DNA from: Bacteroides faecalis | Lineage (GTDB): Bacteria > Bacteroidota > Bacteroidia > Bacteroidales > Bacteroidaceae | Reading direction: 5' to 3' | Assembly (NCBI RefSeq): GCF_003865075.1 | Contig: NZ_BHWB01000015.1 | Span: forward strand, 1-64,000 | DNA length: 64,000 bases | Shown: piece after piece, positions 52,476 through 61,311 of the stretch | How the letters are laid out: each line of letters begins with the position of its first letter | How positions within the stretch are numbered: position 1 is the stretch's first letter | Translations under genes and position numbers: made by a program | The notes under the pieces: generated by a model | Told to the model about the DNA's origin: nothing | Database searches by the model: none | What the model saw: the letters and a program-made list of their open reading frames with translations, nothing else

Positions 52476-53392
52476 TACGGATACGCTTTAGTCTGGTGTT
52501 CATATTTTTATGGATAGGACTGACGGCTTGTGAGCATAAGGATTTATGTTACGATCATCCGCACTTTGCCACGGTGCGGGTAATATTCGACTGGACCAAG
52601 ATTTCCAATCATGACAAGCCTGAAGGCATGAGGGTCGTATTTTATCCGACCGACGATGAAAGCAACACGTGGATATTTGATTTCCCCGGAGGAGAGGATG
52701 GGGAAGTGGAGCTCCCCGAGAATGATTACCGGGTAATTTGCTTCAACTACGATACCGACGGGATGGTTTGGAAAGAAAACGGCAGTTACACGCTTTTTAC
52801 TGCCGATACGCGTGATGTTCGGTCGCCGGATAACCGGACAATGGCTGTCACCCCACCCTGGCTGTGTGGCGACCATATAGACAGAGTTATCCTCAAGGAC
52901 ATTCCGGGAGGAAGCGCGGAGATAGTACGGCTAACTCCCGTAAACATGGTATGTCACTACACGTATGAGGTGAACGGTCTTCGGGGACTGGATAGGGTGG
53001 CGGATTTGCGGGCTGCTCTTTCCGGCATGTCCGGCTCGCTTAACATGTCCGGCGACAGTTTGCCCGCCGGTCTTTCGGAGAGCCTGCTCTTTGATGGAAT
53101 GGTTTCACGGAATCAGATTATAGGCGGATTCTATACGTTTGGACATTCCGCACTTGAAGGAGAGCCCAATGTTTTCCGGCTGTATCTCAAGAACCGTTCC
53201 GGCAGCATGTCTGTATTGGAACAGGACGTGAGCGACCAAGTGCATGATGTCCCGGTAGCGGGGCATGTCGGTGATGTGCATCTGGTGTTGAATTTTGATT
53301 ATGAGGTACCATCCGAGCCGGGAAGTGGCGGTCCGGGATTTGATGTGGACGTTGATGATTGGGATGATGTGAATGTGGATATAGTGTTATAA
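52472..53392 (+). CDS. DUF5119-type fimbrial accessory lipoprotein
   Basis: The 306-residue protein opens with a signal and lipobox (IGLTACEHKDLC), then HPHFATVRVIFDW, the common start of DUF5119/FimB-like proteins of Bacteroidales. Probably an anchor or assembly component. Translationally coupled to the DUF3575 gene through overlapping start and stop. Confidence 0.78.
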   Translation: MIRIRFSLVFIFLWIGLTACEHKDLCYDHPHFATVRVIFDWTKISNHDKPEGMRVVFYPTDDESNTWIFDFPGGEDGEVELPENDYRVICFNYDTDGMVWKENGSYTLFTADTRDVRSPDNRTMAVTPPWLCGDHIDRVILKDIPGGSAEIVRLTPVNMVCHYTYEVNGLRGLDRVADLRAALSGMSGSLNMSGDSLPAGLSESLLFDGMVSRNQIIGGFYTFGHSALEGEPNVFRLYLKNRSGSMSVLEQDVSDQVHDVPVAGHVGDVHLVLNFDYEVPSEPGSGGPGFDVDVDDWDDVNVDIVL

Positions 53393-53500
53393 ACGGATAT
53401 TTGAGTTTTCAGTGCGGATTGGATGCCGGGTAAACGCTATGTCAACTATTAAGTAATCGAGTTTATTAATTATATGTATCAATTTAATTTATTTTTATTT

Positions 53501-54616
53501 ATGAAAAAAAGTACAGTAATGCTTTGGGCAATCTTTGGAGCACTACTCATGGGTTGCTCAGACGAGGAGATTGCGAATGTGGAAACCTCCTCACAGAATG
53601 CGATTGGTTTTAACGTGTTAAGTAATGCGGCGGAAACGAGGGCTACCCCTACTACCAACACCAACTTGAAGAACACCGATTTCGACGTGTTCGCTTTTAC
53701 GGCGGATGGTACTGCCTTCATGGGAAAGAACGACACGGAATTTGAACATGACGGAGTGAAGATCGTGTACAAAAATGGTAAGTGGGATTATGACGATGCG
53801 AACGACCTTCGTTATTGGCCTACCGAGGCTTTGGACTTTTACGCGTTCAATCCCGGAACGGTTAGTGAAGACATGATGATATTTTATAGTTGGGAAGCCA
53901 CCAAGGATGTCCAAAAGATAAGTTATACCTGCATGGATGAGTATGGAAGCGGTACTACTCATGCAAACTACGACGTGATGTATGCCATGGCCAAAGGCCA
54001 GACAAAAGACATGAACAACGGAATAGTGAAATTTAATTTCAAACATATTCTGTCACAGGTCGTATTCAAAGCAAAGACCCAATACGATAACATGCAGGTG
54101 GACATCGACGTGATCAAGATTCATAATTTCAAATTTGCCGGCGCCTTCACATTGCCTGCGGCAGCCGATGGAACGGGAAGTTGGAGTTCGTCTGATTTAG
54201 CATTTCCACACGCATTTACCGTAGTGAAAAACGCAAACATCACGGTCAATAGCAATACCGAAGCTACCGATATTACCACAAATACTCCTATGCTGAATAT
54301 ACCACAGGAGCTGACTGCTTGGAAAGTTTCCGAAACAGCCACCAAAAGCAAGTTGGAGGCCGATAATGCGAAGCAATGTTATCTGGAGATCGCCTGCAAA
54401 ATCCGGCAGTCCGGAGCTTATCTGTTGGGTTCAGCAAGCGAATACAAAACAATTTATGTTCCGTTCGGAGATACATGGGAACAGGGCAAGCGCTATATCT
54501 ACACGTTGATTTTCGGTGGTGGTTATGATGATCAGGGAGAGGCTGTGTTGAATCCGATCCAGTTTGATGCAGAGACAACAGGCTGGGTTAATGCGGCAAA
54601 AGACGTAAACGTTTAA
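53501..54616 (+). CDS. Fimbrillin-family lipoprotein (Mfa-like)
   Basis: The start at 53501 gives a clean signal with lipobox (MKKSTVMLWAIFGALLMGC); an ATG nine codons upstream is less likely. The mature protein follows the fimbrillin pattern: IGFNVLSNAAETRA near the start (an arginine that gingipain-like proteases cut), FDVFAFTADG, YWPTEALDFYAF, and ending with WEQGKRYIYTLIFGGGY. Likely the structural or tip subunit of the fimbria. Confidence 0.85.
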   Translation: MKKSTVMLWAIFGALLMGCSDEEIANVETSSQNAIGFNVLSNAAETRATPTTNTNLKNTDFDVFAFTADGTAFMGKNDTEFEHDGVKIVYKNGKWDYDDANDLRYWPTEALDFYAFNPGTVSEDMMIFYSWEATKDVQKISYTCMDEYGSGTTHANYDVMYAMAKGQTKDMNNGIVKFNFKHILSQVVFKAKTQYDNMQVDIDVIKIHNFKFAGAFTLPAAADGTGSWSSSDLAFPHAFTVVKNANITVNSNTEATDITTNTPMLNIPQELTAWKVSETATKSKLEADNAKQCYLEIACKIRQSGAYLLGSASEYKTIYVPFGDTWEQGKRYIYTLIFGGGYDDQGEAVLNPIQFDAETTGWVNAAKDVNV

Positions 54617-54627
54617 TTAATATCGTA

Positions 54628-54672
54628 CCCGTTGGCAGGTTAAACATACGCAAGATTAATCCCGCCAACGGG
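54628..54672 (+). terminator. Terminator of the fimbrial operon
   Basis: The stem CCCGTTGGC..GG / CC.GCCAACGGG has a long loop and is followed by TTCTTTAT. Confidence 0.75.
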
Positions 54673-54792
54673 TTCTTTATAGGGAATCGCATTTTCAATA
54701 TACTTTTTGATGTGTAGGGGTGCTTTTTGCGTACCTTTTTCCTGGAGAATTTCTTTTGTGGAGTGTTTGCCCTGTATATTCCCGATACGCTG

Positions 54793-55050
54793 TTATAGCA
54801 GGGAACTGTTTTTATCCAAGTAGTCAGATATAGCCTCTTGCAATACCGATTTTAGCGAATCGCCTTTGCGGATCGCGATCAGCTTTAAGTTCTGGTGATA
54901 GGTTTCGTCCATGACAAAATTACAATGCACGGTTTTCGCTTTCTTCGGCTTTTGAGCCTCTTTTTGCCCGGCCGTGGATTGGATCAGGCTGTCTAATCCC
55001 CCGGTCAGCCCGGCCGACATACTGTTTTTTAAATCGTTCTTCTTTGCCAT
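54793..55050 (-). CDS. Small ParA partner protein
   Basis: The 85-residue protein has a basic linker (KEAQKPKKAKTVH) and a C-terminal RHH-like part (CNFVMDETYHQNLKLIAIRKG...VLQEAISDYLD), typical for centromere-binding partners of ParA in Bacteroidetes. It is 4 bp behind parA. Confidence 0.7.
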   Translation of the reverse strand: MAKKNDLKNSMSAGLTGGLDSLIQSTAGQKEAQKPKKAKTVHCNFVMDETYHQNLKLIAIRKGDSLKSVLQEAISDYLDKNSSLL

Positions 55051-55054
55051 ATGG

Positions 55055-55813
55055 TTACTTTATTTCTGTTAGCAGTTCGTTACATACCTTTTCGTAGTCC
55101 TCTACCCCGGCAGATTTGGGGGCATAGTGAAAAATATCCTGCCCTTGTGTCGGGGCTTCGGCCAGCGTAATGGCGTTGCGTATATGGGTGCTGAACACTT
55201 TGCCCTGGAATGTTTCCTGTACCAGTTCCGAAACGCTCTTGTTCAGGTTCTTTCTTCCGTCGTACTGGGTTATCAGGACCCCGGCGATCGAAAGATCCGA
55301 GTTCAAACGTTGCTGCACCTTGTGGACGACCTGCATAAGTTTGGCCATTCCACGCATTGCCAGGAATTGAGCCTGAACCGGGATAATCAACCGATCCGAG
55401 GCCGTCAGTGCGTTAAGCGTGAGCAGCGACAGCGAGGGGGGGCAGTCGATCAGGATATAATCGAATTTTTCCTTTTGGCCCTTGATAAGGTGGGCTAAGA
55501 TAAGTTCCCGCCCGGCCTCGTTGATTAACTCCGTTTCAACGGCCGAGAGATCCAGGCAGGAGGGAACGACTCTAAGACCGTCCTTATGCTCGTAGATCGG
55601 CAGGTCGTATTCGCCTTTCATCGCGCCGTAGATCGTTTGGGGAAGCTCCGCGGAGAAGCCCAGCGATTCGGTCAGGTTGGCCTGCCCGTCAAGGTCGATC
55701 AAAAGAACCTTGTACCCTTTTTGACGTAACGCACCGCCCAGGTTGATCGTGGTTGTGGTCTTTCCTACTCCCCCCTTGTGATTCAATACGGAGATTACTT
55801 TTGCTTTGCTCAT
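55055..55813 (-). CDS. parA: ParA/Soj-family ATPase
   Basis: The 252-residue protein has the full set of motifs: NHKGGVGKTTTTINLG (11-26), LIDLDGQANLT and YILIDCPPSLSLLT. It is a second partition system, unrelated in detail to the plasmid one at 42743. Its presence, with repeats nearby, suggests that this GC-richer segment came from another plasmid or a plasmid-like element. Confidence 0.9.
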   Translation of the reverse strand: MSKAKVISVLNHKGGVGKTTTTINLGGALRQKGYKVLLIDLDGQANLTESLGFSAELPQTIYGAMKGEYDLPIYEHKDGLRVVPSCLDLSAVETELINEAGRELILAHLIKGQKEKFDYILIDCPPSLSLLTLNALTASDRLIIPVQAQFLAMRGMAKLMQVVHKVQQRLNSDLSIAGVLITQYDGRKNLNKSVSELVQETFQGKVFSTHIRNAITLAEAPTQGQDIFHYAPKSAGVEDYEKVCNELLTEIK

Positions 55814-55860
55814 AAATTCAGTTTTTTAAATGGTTGTCATGTCCGCAAATATAGTCAAAA

Positions 55861-55890
55861 TACTAATATACTAAAAGACTAAAAGTAGTA
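55861..55890. repeat. Candidate partition site, copy 1
   Basis: A 30-bp sequence of ACTAAAA/ACTAATA units begins TACTAATATACTAAAAGACT and ends AGTAGTA. A copy at 60488-60517 matches at 28 of 30 bases in inverted orientation. It lies 48 bp upstream of the parA start, a usual place for a centromere or operator. Confidence 0.6.
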
Positions 55891-56099
55891 TTTTCGTTTT
55901 TTGCGTGTTTTTTGTACCGATCGGGGAAGCGTACCGAAATAAATCCTGTTTCCGTCTTTCGGTACGTTTTGTTTCTGTACCGGAATTAATCAAAGATTAG
56001 AATAACCATAAATGTTTTTATACGTTAATCATACGTATGTATATATGTATATATTTGTTTTTGAGTATCTTTGTGTGCTATGAATAAAAAATAAAAGAC

Positions 56100-56429
56100 A
56101 TGAGCACTTATTCGTATAAAAATCCGAAGTTTATAAATTCCCCTAAAGGGGTGGTTGAAGTTGTAGAAGTGATTTATGACGGCAAAGATGATCCGGCCTA
56201 TTCACTGGCTATTATTAAATGGGAAAATACCTATAAATTAGGTATTCGTTGGAACATCGCTTATAGTGAATGGGACGATTACCGCAAACAGAACGGGCAA
56301 GATGAATGTATAGGTAATCCACAGTCGAGAGGTATTCCCACCTGGTTTGTTTTGCCCGATGATATGATGTTTAGTGAGAAGTTCAGCGGTGCGATGCAGA
56401 GGCTTGATGAATTAAGAAAAGGTAAATAA
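56100..56429 (+). CDS. Hypothetical protein
   Basis: The 109-residue protein contains IKWENTYKLGIRWNIAYSEW and GIPTWFVLPDDM. No family is firmly recognised. A TATCTTTG -7-like box lies about 25 bp upstream of the start. It is followed after 3 bp by the RhuM-like gene. Confidence 0.6.
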   Translation: MSTYSYKNPKFINSPKGVVEVVEVIYDGKDDPAYSLAIIKWENTYKLGIRWNIAYSEWDDYRKQNGQDECIGNPQSRGIPTWFVLPDDMMFSEKFSGAMQRLDELRKGK

Positions 56430-56432
56430 GTA

Positions 56433-57269
56433 ATGGAACAGGGAGAAATCATATTATACCAGCCGGATGAAGCGGTCAGGTTGGAAGTGAGGCTGGAAGA
56501 TGAAACCGTTTGGCTGACACAGGCGCAAATTGTGGATCTTTTTCAATCCAGCAAAGCAAATATAAGCGAGCATATAAAAAACATATATGATCAGAAAGAA
56601 TTAGAGGAAAGTTCAACTGTTCGGGATTTCCGAACAGTTCGACAGGAAGGCAAACGGCAAGTGATGCGCAATCTGACTTATTACAATTTGGATGCGATCA
56701 TATCCATTGGGTTTCGTGTCAATAGTAAAAGAGGTATTTTATTTAGGCAATGGGCGAATAAGGTTTTAAAGGACTATCTTTTAAAAGGGTATTCCATTAA
56801 TAAACGTTTGTCAGAACTTGAAAGGACTGTCGCTCAACATACCGAGAAGATAGATTTTTTTGTGCGTACTGCCTTGCCCCCGGTCGAAGGCATTTTTTAT
56901 AACGGCCAGATTTTCGATGCGTACAAGTTCGCTACCGATCTGGTAAAGTCGGCCAGGCGTTCGATCGTGCTTATCGACAACTATGTGGACGAAACGGTCT
57001 TGCTCATGTTGAGTAAACGCAGCGTCGGTGTCTCGGCCACCATTTACACCCAGCGTATCACGCAGCAACTCCAACTTGATCTTGACAGGCATAACAGCCA
57101 GTACACACCTATCGACATCAGGACGTACCGGGACAGTCACGACCGTTTCCTGATCGTTGATGAAACGGACGTGTACCATATCGGAGCCTCGTTAAAGGAT
57201 CTGGGGAAAAAGATGTTCGCTTTCTCAAAGCTGGATATTCCGGCGGCTGTGATTACTGACCTGTTATAA
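56433..57269 (+). CDS. RhuM-like protein with PLD-like C-terminal part
   Basis: The N-terminal part (about 1-130) is RhuM/virulence-protein-like: VWLTQAQIVDLFQSSKANISEHIKNI and YYNLDAIISIGFRVNSKRG. The C-terminal half (about 150-278) looks like a phospholipase-D-like domain with SIVLIDNYVDE and HDRFLIVDE..YHIGASLKDLG, but with only one HxD/HxK-like site, so activity is uncertain. Such fusions occur near restriction and mobile loci; the role is unknown. Confidence 0.75.
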   Translation: MEQGEIILYQPDEAVRLEVRLEDETVWLTQAQIVDLFQSSKANISEHIKNIYDQKELEESSTVRDFRTVRQEGKRQVMRNLTYYNLDAIISIGFRVNSKRGILFRQWANKVLKDYLLKGYSINKRLSELERTVAQHTEKIDFFVRTALPPVEGIFYNGQIFDAYKFATDLVKSARRSIVLIDNYVDETVLLMLSKRSVGVSATIYTQRITQQLQLDLDRHNSQYTPIDIRTYRDSHDRFLIVDETDVYHIGASLKDLGKKMFAFSKLDIPAAVITDLL

Positions 57270-57307
57270 TATCCTTTGTCTTATGAATGGGCTGTCGCAA
57301 AAGAAAA

Positions 57308-57328
57308 ACCCGTTCTTGATGAACGGGT
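57308..57328 (+). terminator. Terminator
   Basis: The perfect stem ACCCGTTC / GAACGGGT has a 5-base loop and lies 39 bp behind the RhuM-like stop; a run of A precedes it. Confidence 0.7.
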
Positions 57329-57511
57329 ATATCCTTGACTTGGTTACGTGTTTTGATAACAGAGGCTTTACCAAGCATTACAATGCAAAGATAGTAATTA
57401 TAGGTTAATTAGCGAATTTCTTTTTTGGATAGATCCGGAAATAATGCCGTCCTTGAAAGAGGTGGATAAGGTGATTAAAACAATAGATAAGGAAGAACAA
57501 AAGCAAAAGGG

Positions 57512-58150
57512 ATGAATGTGGTTATTTATTCACGTGTAAGCTCGCAGTCGGCCAGGCAATCGACCGAACGGCAGGTTGTCGATCTGGAGAGGTTCGCAGC
57601 CGGACGGGGGTACGAGGTGACGGCGGTCTTTGAGGAAAAGATAAGCGGACGAAAGGCCAATATCGAACGCCCGGTTTTAAGCCGTTGCCTGGAATACTGC
57701 ACGGATCCGCAGAACCGGGTGGATATGTTGTTGCTGACCGAGATCTCACGCCTGGGGCGTTCAACCCTGGAGATCCTAAAGTCACTCGATACGCTGCACA
57801 CGCATAAAATATGCGTGTATATTCAAAACCTGAACCTGGAAACATTACGGCCGGACAAGACGGTAAACCCCTTGTCCTCTCTGATCACTACCCTGTTGGG
57901 GGAACTGGCCGCGATCGAACGCCAGGGGATCATCGACCGCCTTAATAGCGGACGGGAGTTGTACATCCAGAAAGGGGGCAGGCTGGGACGGAAGCCGGGA
58001 AGCCGGAAAACGGCCGAACAGAGGAAAGAGGAATACCGGGAGGCGATCGCCTTGTTAAAGAAAGGCTACTCGATCCGGAACGTGGCGAAGCTCACGGGAA
58101 AGGCCGTTTCGACGATACAACAAGTAAAAAAAGACTTCATTAGTAGCTGA
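57512..58150 (+). CDS. Serine recombinase (resolvase/invertase type)
   Basis: The 212-residue protein has the catalytic serine at residue 10 (YSRVSSQSARQSTERQ), TEISRLGRSTLEIL near 75, ELAAIERQGIIDRLNSGRE and a C-terminal HTH (KGYSIRNVAKLTGKAVSTIQQVKK). Much higher GC than the plasmid recombinase at 31888 and only distantly similar to it. It may resolve multimers or invert a nearby segment; no paired site was found. Confidence 0.88.
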   Translation: MNVVIYSRVSSQSARQSTERQVVDLERFAAGRGYEVTAVFEEKISGRKANIERPVLSRCLEYCTDPQNRVDMLLLTEISRLGRSTLEILKSLDTLHTHKICVYIQNLNLETLRPDKTVNPLSSLITTLLGELAAIERQGIIDRLNSGRELYIQKGGRLGRKPGSRKTAEQRKEEYREAIALLKKGYSIRNVAKLTGKAVSTIQQVKKDFISS

Positions 58151-58168
58151 TTATCGGAACAAATATTG

Positions 58169-58246
58169 TATTTTTGCAACAAATACGAGTAAATGCACAT
58201 AATTAAAAACGAGTATTTACACATGTCTAAAAACGAGTATTTGCAC
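58169..58246 (+). promoter_or_regulatory. -7 box and three direct repeats upstream of the Fic gene
   Basis: TATTTTTG (58169-58176) fits a Bacteroides -7 box. Just behind it ACGAGTAAATGCAC, ACGAGTATTTACAC and ACGAGTATTTGCAC start at 58185, 58209 and 58233, a strict 24-bp period. This is a likely operator, perhaps for the N-terminal domain of the Fic protein itself. Confidence 0.6.
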
Positions 58247-58277
58247 GAAAATAATCAGAATCTAAATAAAAACGGTT

Positions 58278-59786
58278 ATGGCAACAATGACGGAGAAAAT
58301 GGCGGCTTCACTGGAGGAATTAAGAAAGCTTCAGGAGAAAGACCGCTGTGTCGTCCTGCAAGGGACGGCCGAGATAGGGAGGACGCATTTAACCCGGCTG
58401 TTGGATAACGGCTGGTTGCAGGAAGTAATGAAAGGCTGGTATATTGCGGCTAGGCCGGGAACAGAGGGGGACACGACGGTCTGGTACACCTCATTTTGGT
58501 ATTTTATTGCGAAATACGCGGTCGTCCGGCTGGGGGAACAATGGTGCTTGACGGCCGACCAGTCGCTGGATCTGTATTCGGGGAAAACGACCGTGCCCGT
58601 GCAGGTGATTATCAAGTCGCCGAAAGGCCATAACAACACGCAAAAGCTGATGTATGATACCTCGCTTTTGGTGTTTCAAAGCGAGATCCCGGATCAGGTA
58701 TATAAAGAGCCGGAATACGGCCTTAATCTCTATCCGCTTGCCGAAGCCCTGGTATATGCCACGCCGAGATATTTCCAGGTGGAGAAGATCGCAGCCCGCA
58801 CCTGCCTGGCCATGATACGGGACGCTGCCGATATATTAAAGGTACTGACGAAAAACGGAGCTTCGCTTCGTGCCGGAAGAATAGCCGGGGCGTTCCGGAA
58901 CATCGGGAACAGCGAAATCGCCGACAGCATCGTTTCCACGATGCGGGGGTTCGGGTATGACGTGAGAGAAGAGGATCCGTTCGAGGATCAGCCACGAACG
59001 CCCCTTGTTTATGAAGTGTCGCCTTACGTCACACGCTTGCGCCTGATGTGGGAGAACATGAGGGATAAGGTTGTAGAACTGTTTCCCGAAGCCCCTGGAA
59101 AGATTGATGACGTGGAGGGGTATTTGAGATCCGTCGATGAAAAGTATTCGGAGGACGCTTATCATTCTCTCTCGATCGAGGGATATAGGGTTTCCCCGGA
59201 ACTGATCGAGAAAGTGCGTGTCGGGAACTGGAAGCCGGAGGAAGAAGATAAGGAGCATAAAAACGCACTGGTGGCACGTGGGTATTACCAGGCGTTCCAG
59301 GCTGTCAGGGGGACGATCTCCGATATACTGAAAGGAAAGAACGCAGGGGAAGCGGTAAGGGCGGATCATCCAGTCTGGTATATGCAGATGTGGATGCCGT
59401 TCGTTACGGTGGGGATCTTGCAAAGGGAGGATCTTGTGGGTTATCGTACCGGGCAGGTCTATATACGGGGATCGCAACATATCCCGTTGAACCCGAAAGC
59501 GGTCAGGGACGCTATGCCCGTCCTTTTCGATCTCTTGAAGAATGAGCCGCACCCGGCGGTAAGGGCTGTCTTGGGACACTTCTTTTTCGTGTATATTCAC
59601 CCCTATATGGACGGGAACGGGAGAATGGGACGGTTCGTCTTGAACGCCATGCTTGCGTCTGGAGGCTATAACTGGACGGTTGTTCCGGTGGAGCGTAGAA
59701 AAGAATATATGAAAGCGTTGGAAAAGGCCAGCGTGGAGGGGGATATTTCCGAATTTGCCAAAGTGATAACCTCGCTGGTCAAGTAA
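58278..59786 (+). CDS. Fic-family protein with AbiEi-like N-terminal domain
   Basis: The 502-residue protein has an N-terminal winged-helix part like the AbiEi antitoxin family (LTRLLDNGWLQEVMKGWYI, about 38-58). In its C-terminal half it has a Fic domain with complete catalytic motif HPYMDGNGRMGR (441-452). An inhibitory-helix motif SLSIEG (297-302; S-x3-E-G) precedes the domain. Fic enzymes transfer AMP to target proteins; the intact arginine and glutamate suggest an active enzyme held off by its own helix. Confidence 0.85.
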   Translation: MATMTEKMAASLEELRKLQEKDRCVVLQGTAEIGRTHLTRLLDNGWLQEVMKGWYIAARPGTEGDTTVWYTSFWYFIAKYAVVRLGEQWCLTADQSLDLYSGKTTVPVQVIIKSPKGHNNTQKLMYDTSLLVFQSEIPDQVYKEPEYGLNLYPLAEALVYATPRYFQVEKIAARTCLAMIRDAADILKVLTKNGASLRAGRIAGAFRNIGNSEIADSIVSTMRGFGYDVREEDPFEDQPRTPLVYEVSPYVTRLRLMWENMRDKVVELFPEAPGKIDDVEGYLRSVDEKYSEDAYHSLSIEGYRVSPELIEKVRVGNWKPEEEDKEHKNALVARGYYQAFQAVRGTISDILKGKNAGEAVRADHPVWYMQMWMPFVTVGILQREDLVGYRTGQVYIRGSQHIPLNPKAVRDAMPVLFDLLKNEPHPAVRAVLGHFFFVYIHPYMDGNGRMGRFVLNAMLASGGYNWTVVPVERRKEYMKALEKASVEGDISEFAKVITSLVK

Positions 59787-59808
59787 TGATATTTATAATA
59801 ATGACAAT

Positions 59809-60207
59809 ATGAAATCAACGGAATATATCGAATGGGATAAACTGGAGCAGATCCCGTTCTGCCTTTGCCGGATCGCGGAGGATGAAGAAAACCAGGAAAT
59901 AGATGTTTATTATCTGGATAAACGGGTTTGCCATGATTACGATCATGTGGGGCATTATTTTCGTACTGCGATAATCATGTTTAGAAGGATCAGGAACATA
60001 ACGGCCGATTGGGTGAACCTCAAAAACCTTTGGTTGCTAAGGGACTGTATCAGGGAGAATTTTAATCATGGCCTGGAGGTGGACGATCTGATCTTCGGGG
60101 AAACATTCGACGGTGAGGATCCGGAAACTATAAAGCCGCTAACCAAAGAACGGCTGTTCAAGATTAAAAAGGTGATTCAGGAAAAAGATCCATACGCTAC
60201 CGTATAG
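59809..60207 (+). CDS. Hypothetical protein downstream of fic
   Basis: The 132-residue acidic protein (MKSTEYIEWDKLEQIPFCLC...) has no family recognised. It is 22 bp behind the Fic gene and probably co-transcribed. Confidence 0.55.
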   Translation: MKSTEYIEWDKLEQIPFCLCRIAEDEENQEIDVYYLDKRVCHDYDHVGHYFRTAIIMFRRIRNITADWVNLKNLWLLRDCIRENFNHGLEVDDLIFGETFDGEDPETIKPLTKERLFKIKKVIQEKDPYATV

Positions 60208-60295
60208 GGGGGAGTATATAAAAACAAAACCCTGGAGTTTGTCTTGCGACAGGGACAATAGGGGATTACTACGCGAATATAGGGAGTATATCTCG

Positions 60296-60481
60296 TTTAA
60301 TTTGTATTTTCACCATGTCTATCGTCGGATTCTCTTGTTTATTTTTACAACACTAAGATAAGTGAATTCTTCGACATGGCAAAATCCTGAGCCGCTCGGC
60401 TCTGCCGCTTGGCTTGTCCAAGAACTTTTTGTTGCTCAGGTACTTAAAAAGTTTAATTTGTAATAGTGTTGCGGAATTAAG
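60296..60481 (-). mobile_element. IS1380-family remnant (right end only)
   Basis: Similar to the last 160 bp of the intact IS1380: start-codon region of the transposase (here MVKIQ), GTTGCTCAGGTACTTAAAAA and the inverted end GTTGCGGAATTAAGG at 60467-60481. It carries substitutions and an extra piece of about 30 bp (CGCTCGGCTCTGCCGCTTGG...) that can form a small hairpin. Too diverged to derive from the intact copies recently. Confidence 0.8.
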
Positions 60482-60487
60482 GGTATT

Positions 60488-60517
60488 TACTACTTTTAGT
60501 ATTTTAGTGTATTAGTA
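60488..60517. repeat. Candidate partition site, copy 2 (inverted)
   Basis: TACTACTTTTAGTATTTTAG... ending TATTAGTA, inverted partner of 55861-55890, just past the IS remnant. Confidence 0.6.
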
Positions 60518-60559
60518 CGCTTTTCTTTTGGAGGATTTGGGCGTTCCCGTAAACGGTCG

Positions 60560-60652
60560 GGCTTTCCGCCTCCAAGTCCTCGCCTGAAGGCTGTGGGCTT
60601 TTCACTGCAATCCCTAACGCATAAATACACCCACCCACCCGGCTAAGGTAGG
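60560..60652. repeat. Recurring noncoding motif, right-arm copy
   Basis: Contains CGGGCTTTCCGCCTCCAAGT, CACTGCAATCCCTAACGCAT and CCCACCCACCCGGCTAAGGT, related to 32511-32588. The gene-free stretch 60208-61414 further holds the IS remnant, the partition-like repeats, G/C-run hairpins near 61040-61190 and the leader of the broken ardC; no coding frame there convinces. Confidence 0.6.
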
Positions 60653-61225
60653 CTATTTCCGGATAGATTCGTTCGGTGAAGTCAGCCGGATAAAAGCGCC
60701 TGACTTTTCACTGATCGGCACAATCCGGAAAGGAGTACCCGGAATGATCCTTGCCCGGCTGATGAGCGCAGGCACTCGTCGGCTGGGCAAGGAACATTCC
60801 TTGTCGGGCACTCCGGTAGCCGATTGTCGAACCCGGTTTTAACCCCCCTTTCAGGGGAGAGAGGTATTTTAGTTTTTCCGGCGTAGCCGCCTTGCGCTTA
60901 CCTTGACCGGGGTTTTTGTCTGCAAAGGTCAAACGGCTTTTTCCATATCTCAAGTTGAGCCGCAAGCAGCTTTTAGAAAAAATCTCCAGCCAGGCTAAAG
61001 CCAGGTAGTATTTTTCCTAAAAAACTTGTGCTATGGAAAAAACCGTTTGGGGGGTTCTCATACAAAAAACCCTCGGAACTCAAGATAAACGCAAGACGAC
61101 CACACCGACAGCCCCGAAAGACCAAAATGGGGTTGTCTTGATACAAAAACATCGGAATCTTAGGCATCCGCAAGGTTGGGGGGGGAGGGTGCGAGGTGGG
61201 GAGTTTACTATCGGAAAAAATCAGG

Positions 61226-61253
61226 TAGTAAATACTAAATTTAGTATTTACTA
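61226..61253. repeat. 28-bp perfect palindrome, candidate partition site
   Basis: TAGTAAATACTAAA followed by its exact reverse complement; next to it is ACTAAAATACTACTTTTA, built from the same units as the two 30-bp copies at 55861 and 60488. Confidence 0.65.
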
Positions 61254-61311
61254 AAATACTACTTTTATGGATAATTATCTGATAAACAGATGGTTAAATG
61301 TTGTTTAAATA

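Noticed and set aside
52472..53392. Minus-strand frames within the fimbrial operon (for example 52544-52876, 53618-54046)
   Set aside because: They overlap well-supported genes with signal peptides and conserved domains.
60708..61254. Short frames in the 60.5-61.4 kb interval
   Set aside because: They have no ribosome-binding context or recognisable domain and lie among G-runs, repeats and noncoding motifs.
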